This document shows, piece by piece, positions 59,378 through 64,000 of a stretch of 64,000 bases of DNA. The notes beneath the pieces are model-generated. The model saw nothing but the letters and a program-made list of their open reading frames with translations. It was not told where the DNA came from and searched no databases. Location: NCBI RefSeq assembly GCF_039527675.1, contig NZ_BAAAKI010000004.1, forward strand, positions 372,001-436,000, in the 5' to 3' direction. This DNA comes from Luteococcus sanguinis (lineage in GTDB: Bacteria; Actinomycetota; Actinomycetes; Propionibacteriales; Propionibacteriaceae). The translations under genes and the position numbers were made by a program. Every line of letters starts with the position of its first letter. Position 1 is the stretch's first letter.

Positions 59378-60408
59378 GCTGGGTGGGCGAGATGGAGTTC
59401 GACGACACCCGTCTGGACGACCCGACCGCCTTGGCCGGGATCGACAGCCACCTGCGCCAGCTCGCCACGGCGGGCGCTCGGATCCGGGTTGCGGCCGGGT
59501 CGACCCAGCTGGACGGCCTGGCCGACTCGGAGCTCGGACGACGCCCGCGAGGCCTGATCGCCCTGGGCGCCGAGGCACGCCTGTTGCGCGCGGTGCTGGA
59601 GCCGCAGTGCCCGGTTCCCTTCGTCGCATGGACCATCGACGGGCTGCCCGGCTGGGTCGGACCCCTCGACACTGTCGTGGTGCTGGCCAGCGAGGGTTCG
59701 GATCCCGACCTGATGAGCGCGGTCGCGGAGGCGACCCGCCGCGGCGCGAACCTGCTGGTGGCGGCCCAGCCGGGGTCGCCGATCGCGGAGCAGGCCGCGA
59801 GCCGATCCACCGTGTTGTTGCCCGTCCCGCTGGCCGATCCCTTGGCCACCGTCGTCGTGACCCTGTCGGCGCTGAATCGGATGGGTCTTGGCCCCCAGGT
59901 GCACCCAGAGGTCGTTGCCGAGCGTGCCGACATGGTGGCCGAGGAGTGTTCGCCGCACCGCAACCTGGCCGAGAACCCCGCCAAGGACCTCGCCGTGGCG
60001 CTGGCCGAAGCCCAGCCCCTGGTCTGGGGCGGCACCGTGCTGGCCGCGCGCGCCGCGCGCCGCGTCGCGGAATCCCTGCGCCGAGCCAGCGGACGTCCCG
60101 CCCTGGCCGCCGACGCGTCCGCTCTGCTGCCTGTCCTGCGGGGCGCGAGCAGCCGGGATCTCTTCGCGGACCCCGCCGACGGCCTGCGTCCGGTGCTGGT
60201 CGTCCTCGACGACGGTTCGGACGACGAGCGGGTGCGCCGAGAACGCAGCGAACTGCTCGCGCTGGCCGAGCGCCAGCAGGTGCGCGTGTGCACCGTGGCG
60301 GCCACGGCTGCAGCCGGTGACGTGGAGCGCTATGTGGAACTGCTGCAGCGCGGGTTGTTCGGCGCCGCCTACCTGGGTCTGGGCCTGGTCGACGAGGTGG
60401 CAGGGTGA
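59374..60408 (+). CDS. SIS-domain phosphosugar isomerase-like protein
   Basis: 344 residues. It looks like a bacterial phosphoglucose/phosphomannose isomerase (C-terminal SIS type): a first SIS half with VVVLASEGSDPDLMSAVAEA (about 109-128), then RNLAENPAKDLAVALAEAQP (about 197-216) and a second half. In mycobacteria the same gene follows manB and precedes manA; here aroQ follows instead. Activity unproven. The GTG overlaps the Trm112 stop; ATG 59392 is an alternative. Confidence 0.75.
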   Translation: MSWVGEMEFDDTRLDDPTALAGIDSHLRQLATAGARIRVAAGSTQLDGLADSELGRRPRGLIALGAEARLLRAVLEPQCPVPFVAWTIDGLPGWVGPLDTVVVLASEGSDPDLMSAVAEATRRGANLLVAAQPGSPIAEQAASRSTVLLPVPLADPLATVVVTLSALNRMGLGPQVHPEVVAERADMVAEECSPHRNLAENPAKDLAVALAEAQPLVWGGTVLAARAARRVAESLRRASGRPALAADASALLPVLRGASSRDLFADPADGLRPVLVVLDDGSDDERVRRERSELLALAERQQVRVCTVAATAAAGDVERYVELLQRGLFGAAYLGLGLVDEVAG

Positions 60409-60839
60409 CCACCATGCGCAGCGTCCTGGTACTCAACGGCGTCAACCTCGGGCGGCTCGGCAGGCGCCAGCCGGAGATCTATGGGTCGACGACCCACCAG
60501 CAGCTCGCCGAGCACTTGGTCGTGACGGGGCGCGGTCTGGGCTTGGACGTCGAGGTGCGCCAGACTGATTCCGAGGCTGAACTGGTGGGCTGGCTGCACG
60601 AGGCCGCCGATGCCCAGCAGGCGGTGGTGCTGAACCCTGCGGCCTGGAGCCACTACTCGATCGCGATCGCGGACGCGGTCGTTCAGGTGCCGGTTGTCGT
60701 AGAGGTACACATCAGCAACATCCACACCCGCGAGGAGTTCCGGAGCCACTCGGTGGTCTCACCCTATGTGCAGGGCGTCATCGCCGGTCTGGGCTTGGGC
60801 GGCTACGACCTGGCACTGGCCCACATCGCGGGTCTCTGA
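60405..60839 (+). CDS. aroQ: Type II 3-dehydroquinate dehydratase
   Basis: 144 residues. Shikimate pathway, dodecameric type II. LVLNGVNLGRLG (about 8-19), YGSTT with the catalytic Tyr (about 26), NPAAWSHYSIAIADAV (about 77-92) and EVHISNIHTREEFRSHSVVSP (split by active-site His) align with AroQ. The first loop usually reads NGPNLNLLGTREP; here Pro-Asn positions are changed. The GTG overlaps the upstream stop (GTGA). A short hairpin and a repeat array follow. Confidence 0.87.
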   Translation: MTTMRSVLVLNGVNLGRLGRRQPEIYGSTTHQQLAEHLVVTGRGLGLDVEVRQTDSEAELVGWLHEAADAQQAVVLNPAAWSHYSIAIADAVVQVPVVVEVHISNIHTREEFRSHSVVSPYVQGVIAGLGLGGYDLALAHIAGL

Positions 60840-60851
60840 CCCTTTCAGCCC

Positions 60852-60950
60852 ATCGCCTCGAAGAGGCGTCTCTCATTTGATCGCCGCGAAGAGGCGTCTC
60901 TCATCCCATCGCCGCGAAGAGGCGTCTCTCATCCCATCGCCGCGAAGAGG
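60852..60950. repeat. 28-bp tandem repeat with hairpin between aroQ and a convergent gene
   Basis: Three full 28-bp units (60852, 60880, 60908) and a partial fourth (60936-60950). The unit holds CGCCTCGAAGAGGCG, a 6-bp hairpin, followed by TCTCTCATTT in the first unit, so it may terminate aroQ. The partial unit and the end of unit 3 are the last codons and stop (60929-60931) of the convergent lipoprotein gene. Confidence 0.95.
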
Positions 60951-61570
60951 TTGGGCAGCAGGGACGACAGCTCCTCGGTCTCCAGATCCTTGGACACCAC
61001 GGCGACGGTCACGTCCCCGGTCTTGCGGACGCAGGCGCTGACGCGCTCCCGCTGGCCGCAGTAGCCCGATCCGAACTTGGTGCCGGTGCTGCCGACGATC
61101 GACTTCAGCACGGTCTGGAGGTCATTGGGCGTGCGCGCAGCGCGCACCTGCACGACGGTCGATCCCTCGGCGTAGCCAGCGACGTCCCAGCGTCCCTCAT
61201 TGGACGACTCGACCTTGGTGAAGCCTGCGAACTCGTCCGGCAAGCCGATCGGGGCCGCGGTCGCGGTGACCGAACGGGTTGCGGTCGAGCTGGCCTCGGC
61301 GGACGAGGGCTGGGTGGTGGCGGCCGAGGCGGATCGTGTCGCCTGACTGGTGGAAGCAGCGGGGGTCGAGGCGCTGCTCGTCGCTGAGGTGGCGCTGGCG
61401 CTCGGGGTCACGGCCGGCAGCGAGCTTGCAGGCACAGCGATGGTGCTGGAGGAGACGGCGGCAGGTTGTGAGGTCGACGCGTCCGAGGCGCAGGCCGTCA
61501 GGGCCAAGGGCAGGGCCAGGAACAGCCCGAGGGCGGCGTGGACGCGGATTGTCTGCTGTTGCTGGGTCAC
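60929..61570 (-). CDS. Exported lipoprotein with Ser/Ala-rich linker
   Basis: 213 residues. The signal ends at the lipobox ALTAC (about Cys 26); a Ser/Ala/Thr-rich linker runs to about 105 and a C-terminal domain (about 107-213) contains DEFAGFTKVESS, YCGQRERVSACVRKTGDV and LLPNLFAAMG. Two Cys may pair. I do not recognise the domain. GTG 61570 is chosen from the signal-peptide position; TTGAAT 6 nt upstream is a poor leaderless box. Confidence 0.7.
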   Translation of the reverse strand: MTQQQQTIRVHAALGLFLALPLALTACASDASTSQPAAVSSSTIAVPASSLPAVTPSASATSATSSASTPAASTSQATRSASAATTQPSSAEASSTATRSVTATAAPIGLPDEFAGFTKVESSNEGRWDVAGYAEGSTVVQVRAARTPNDLQTVLKSIVGSTGTKFGSGYCGQRERVSACVRKTGDVTVAVVSKDLETEELSSLLPNLFAAMG

Positions 61571-61688
61571 GCATCCATTCAACCGCGTTGCGCAGCCCTG
61601 CGTCGCGCGCCGTGCATCGCGGACGGTTGCGCGCCCGGTGCGGACGGCGATGTTGGCGCCGAACCTGGACAAGTGTTTCACTTGCGCG

Positions 61689-62951
61689 GTGTTGATCTCC
61701 CGACGCCATGTCCTCACCGGTGCCGCCTCCGGGCTACTGCTCTGCTCGCCGCTGCTGGCCGATGCAGCGACGGCGCCCCGGGCCTCACGGCTCGCTCGCT
61801 GGAGCGGGAAGGATTTCGGGGCCGGCCGCCACGCCGGCACGGCCACCACCAGCGCGGGGCTGGTCTTCGTCCGGCCCAGTTCCAGCTGGGCCTGGACCGA
61901 CCCGCACGGAGGCCACAAGTGGACCTTCGACGTCGCGACGTGGACCTCCCCGGTGGTCAGCACGAGGATCGCTGCCACCAGCCTCGTCCCCTCCTGGATT
62001 GCCTCCACGCCCGTCCGAACCGCCATCCGGGTGCGCGTACGGGCCCGCAACCAGTCCGGCACCTGGTCACAGTGGACGACCCTGGCGCTGTGGGCCTCCA
62101 GCGGTGAGGGTCCGGTGCGCAGCTCCCAGCCCGCCACCGCGGACGCCGTTGCGAAGACTGCGACCGACACGCTGAAGGCCGCCGCAGGAGTCATCTTCTC
62201 CGCCTGGCAGGTGGCCGTCGACCTGTTGCGGCCGCGGGGGACGACGATCGCCCCGGTCGTGCGTCAGGTGGCCGGGGTCAGCGCGACCCCGATCCAGTCC
62301 GCCACGCCGGTGAGTCGCTTCGGCCCCGGTGGTGCGGTGCAGTTGGCGGTGCCCGCCTACTCCCAGATGCTGCACAAGTCCCACTACCCGTCCCTGGATG
62401 GCGGAGGGGCGGCCTGGTGCTCGGCGACCTCGATGGCGATGCTGCTCGACTACTGGAAGAAGGGTCCCACGAGCACCGAGACGGCCTGGGTGCGCCCCAC
62501 CCCACACCAGAACCCTCAGGTCGACCACGTCGCCCGGGGCGTCTACGACATTGGCTACCACGGCACCGGCAACTGGCCGTTCAACGTCGCCTATGCCGGC
62601 GCGCGCGGCCTGACGGGCTTCGTCACCCGCCTGCGTTCACTGGTCGACGCCGAGAGGTTCGTCCGCGCCGGGATCCCGCTCGCGGTGTCCACTGCCTTCA
62701 CCAGCTCCCAACTGGCCGGCGCCGGGTTCGCCACCCCCGGCCACCTGATGGTGCTGCGCGGATTCGATGCCGCAGGAGATGTGCGCGTCAACGATCCGGC
62801 GTCGGCGCTGAGGGCTAGCAATGCGCTGGTCTCGAAGACCTACGCGCGGGCCCAGTTCGAGTCGGCGTGGGGACGCAGCGGCGGCCTGGCCTATGTGGTG
62901 CTGCCCATCGGACGTGCGCTCCCGTCGAGGACCACGGGCGCTGCCTGGTGA
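61689..62951 (+). CDS. Exported C39-type cysteine peptidase-like protein
   Basis: 420 residues. The N-terminus has twin arginines (SRRHVLTGAASGLLL) and a signal core, suggesting Tat export. The middle (about 40-190) is a beta-rich region. The C-terminal peptidase_C39_2 domain has QLAVPAYSQML, GGAAWCSATSMAMLLDYW with the catalytic Cys (about 246) and TPGHLMVLRGFD with His (about 350). The substrate is unknown. GTG 61689 is chosen; ATG 61650 would place 13 residues before the signal. Confidence 0.82.
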   Translation: MLISRRHVLTGAASGLLLCSPLLADAATAPRASRLARWSGKDFGAGRHAGTATTSAGLVFVRPSSSWAWTDPHGGHKWTFDVATWTSPVVSTRIAATSLVPSWIASTPVRTAIRVRVRARNQSGTWSQWTTLALWASSGEGPVRSSQPATADAVAKTATDTLKAAAGVIFSAWQVAVDLLRPRGTTIAPVVRQVAGVSATPIQSATPVSRFGPGGAVQLAVPAYSQMLHKSHYPSLDGGGAAWCSATSMAMLLDYWKKGPTSTETAWVRPTPHQNPQVDHVARGVYDIGYHGTGNWPFNVAYAGARGLTGFVTRLRSLVDAERFVRAGIPLAVSTAFTSSQLAGAGFATPGHLMVLRGFDAAGDVRVNDPASALRASNALVSKTYARAQFESAWGRSGGLAYVVLPIGRALPSRTTGAAW

Positions 62952-62957
62952 CGGCCG

Positions 62958-63383
62958 TCAGGCCTGGGGCTGACCTTCCTCGCTCCTGATGCCGGGCGGG
63001 GACCCGGCAGCCTGGAAGGCCATCAGCCCGTCGATCAGGTCTGCACTGTTCGCGAATCGGGTCTCCCGCGTGACGCACGTGACCGGCAAGGCGCCCCCGT
63101 ACACGTGCGGGAAGTTCTCGGCGCCGGGGTCATTGGGGGAGAAGGGCTCGAAGACCACGCTCAGCCCTGCGGCGGCCATGGCCTCCCGGTCGAGGTCGAG
63201 CAGCACGAGCTCGCTGTTGACCTCGTCGAACAGATAGCTCGCCACGCGCCAGGCCTGCTCGTAGCTGTCGGAGGCGTGCAGGTAGCCGACTTCCTTGATC
63301 GAGTGCTCCAGCGTCGACCAGTGGTACTCGCCGCTGGTCTGGGCCTGGTCCCACAGCGCCCCGAGCGCGATGTGGCAGATCAC
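62958..63383 (-). CDS. DUF952 protein
   Basis: 141 residues. ICHIALGALWDQAQTSGEYH (about 2-21), FLHASDSYEQ-like GYLHASDSYEQ (about 35) and VYGGALPVTCV (about 105) are the DUF952 features; the family adopts an ART-like fold of unknown role. The GTG overlaps the stop of the upstream DUF3039 gene, with GGAGA upstream. Confidence 0.88.
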   Translation of the reverse strand: MICHIALGALWDQAQTSGEYHWSTLEHSIKEVGYLHASDSYEQAWRVASYLFDEVNSELVLLDLDREAMAAAGLSVVFEPFSPNDPGAENFPHVYGGALPVTCVTRETRFANSADLIDGLMAFQAAGSPPGIRSEEGQPQA

Positions 63384-63652
63384 TGCTCTCCGCCCGGTCC
63401 GCCCTGGTCGCCACCGTGCTTGAAGGACGCCCAGATGTCCTTGCACTCGGGGCAGATCGGAAAGCGGTCGGGGTTGCGCGAGGGCACCCACACCTTTCCG
63501 CACAGCGCCACGACGGGCGTGCCGTTCACCATCGCCTCGGTGAGCTTGGCCTTGGGGACGTAGTGCGAGAAGCGCTCGTGGTCCCCGTCCTCGGCCTGCT
63601 GGGTCCGCTCATCGAGGACGGTCTGCGAACCGGGTGCCAGGTGCTGGGTCAT
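63380..63652 (-). CDS. DUF3039 protein
   Basis: 90 residues. HERFSHYVPKAKLTEAM (about 26-42), GTPVVALCGKVWVPSRNP (about 45-62) and FPICPECKDIW (about 65-75) are the family signature; three Cys suggest zinc binding. Function unknown. TACAAT (63665-63660 on this strand) lies 7 nt before ATG 63652, giving a leaderless start; ATG 63661 lies inside that box. Confidence 0.88.
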   Translation of the reverse strand: MTQHLAPGSQTVLDERTQQAEDGDHERFSHYVPKAKLTEAMVNGTPVVALCGKVWVPSRNPDRFPICPECKDIWASFKHGGDQGGPGGEQ

Positions 63653-63739
63653 GGCGGCCATTGTAGGACGGCGCGTCCCCTCGGTCGTCGAAGACCCGCA
63701 CCTTTCCCGGGCCGGTGATCTTCGTGGCACCATGGCGCG

Positions 63740-64000
63740 GTGACCTCCCCGACTCCCGCCCCGGTGCGGGCAGCCATGTCGGGGGACCAACGGCGGTCGT
63801 TGCTGGTCGGGCTGCTGACCGGTGTGGTCGCGATCGCCTTCGAGAACATCGCCGTGTCGACCGCGATGCCAGCTGCCGCGTCCGACCTGCAGGGGACCCG
63901 GCTCTATGCCTGGGTGTTCACCCTCTTCGTCCTCGGCATGACCTTCGCGACCGTGGTTGCGGGGCGCCTTGCCGACCGGATGGGCCCGGTGAAGCCGCTG
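63740..64000 (+). CDS. MFS transporter, 3' end beyond the window
   Basis: The first 87 residues are visible. A short polar N-terminus precedes SLLVGLLTGVVAIAFENIAV and a second helix AWVFTLFVLGMTFATVVAG, ended by GRLADRMGPVKPL, which matches MFS loop motif A. It resembles the DHA2 drug-export group by its start, but the rest is not seen. The GTG follows CACCAT by 6 nt (weak leaderless box) and is divergent from DUF3039. Confidence 0.8.
   Translation, partial: MTSPTPAPVRAAMSGDQRRSLLVGLLTGVVAIAFENIAVSTAMPAAASDLQGTRLYAWVFTLFVLGMTFATVVAGRLADRMGPVKPL

Noticed and set aside
56619..60950. CRISPR array
   Set aside because: Repeats are directly adjacent without unique spacers, and no cas genes are present.
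1..64000. tRNA or rRNA genes
   Set aside because: I found no T-loop/anticodon arrangement or rRNA segments by eye on either strand; a tRNA scan would settle this.

Overview
The window is a high-GC actinobacterial chromosome segment, most likely from the Propionibacteriaceae. Reasons: dense GTG/ATG starts, GTGA/ATGA start-stop overlaps, many leaderless promoters with TANNNT boxes, a WhiB regulator, DUF3039/DUF3499/DUF3017 proteins, and an acyl-CoA carboxylase with an epsilon subunit. From about 28 kb onward the gene content matches the neighbourhood I know from mycobacteria: phosphohexomutase, purine nucleoside phosphorylase, LpdA, carboxylase alpha, Maf, AccE, carboxylase beta, BirA, PH protein, PurK, PurE, LCP, TIGR03089, GDP-mannose pyrophosphorylase, WhiB, DUF3499, ManB. 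That comparison is from memory, not a search. I see no phage, IS element, CRISPR array, tRNA or rRNA. Two runs of N (7111-7133, 14402-14440) interrupt the sequence.

Layout. 0-3.9 kb: purN-purH, then folD with a DUF3017 protein behind a 430 bp leader. 4-13 kb: malate dehydrogenase, GpsA, a secreted lysozyme-like protein, an acetate symporter pair (ActP/DUF485), PurU, a CNNM/CorC ion transporter and a kinase-fold protein. 13-19 kb: a BMP-type nucleoside ABC transporter with cytidine deaminase. 19-28.6 kb: an RNase HI fusion, MetG, a PIG-V-like mannosyltransferase, a sirtuin, a CPBP protease, a uridine-kinase-like protein and a DUF2207 protein. 28.6-39.7 kb: phosphohexomutase, PNP, LpdA, biotin carboxylase/BCCP, Nudix, CorA, AlkZ-like and SDR proteins. 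39.7-42.6 kb: methionine importer metQNI. 43-54 kb: Maf, DUF937, the carboxylase beta/epsilon pair, BirA, PurK-PurE, LCP, GT2 and TIGR03089. 54-64 kb: GDP-mannose supply (manC, manB), WhiB, AroQ, secreted proteins and the start of an MFS transporter.

Themes. IMP synthesis (PurN, PurH, PurK, PurE) and one-carbon supply (FolD, PurU) lie close to nucleoside import and salvage (BMP ABC system, Cdd, PNP, phosphohexomutase). Carboxylase alpha and beta/epsilon genes and the biotin ligase that activates the alpha subunit are all present. ManB and ManC feed GDP-mannose to mannosyltransferases such as the PIG-V-like protein.

Most unusual: (1) a leaderless 27-codon ORF with seven Met codons, followed by a three-way-junction RNA, upstream of metQNI, which looks like a methionine attenuator; (2) a leaderless Pro-rich 34-codon ORF overlapping the start of the CNNM/CorC gene; (3) short tandem repeats at the 3' ends of genes, mostly between convergent pairs; (4) a strong Asn codon-context bias (AAT before G, AAC elsewhere); (5) several palindromic operator candidates.
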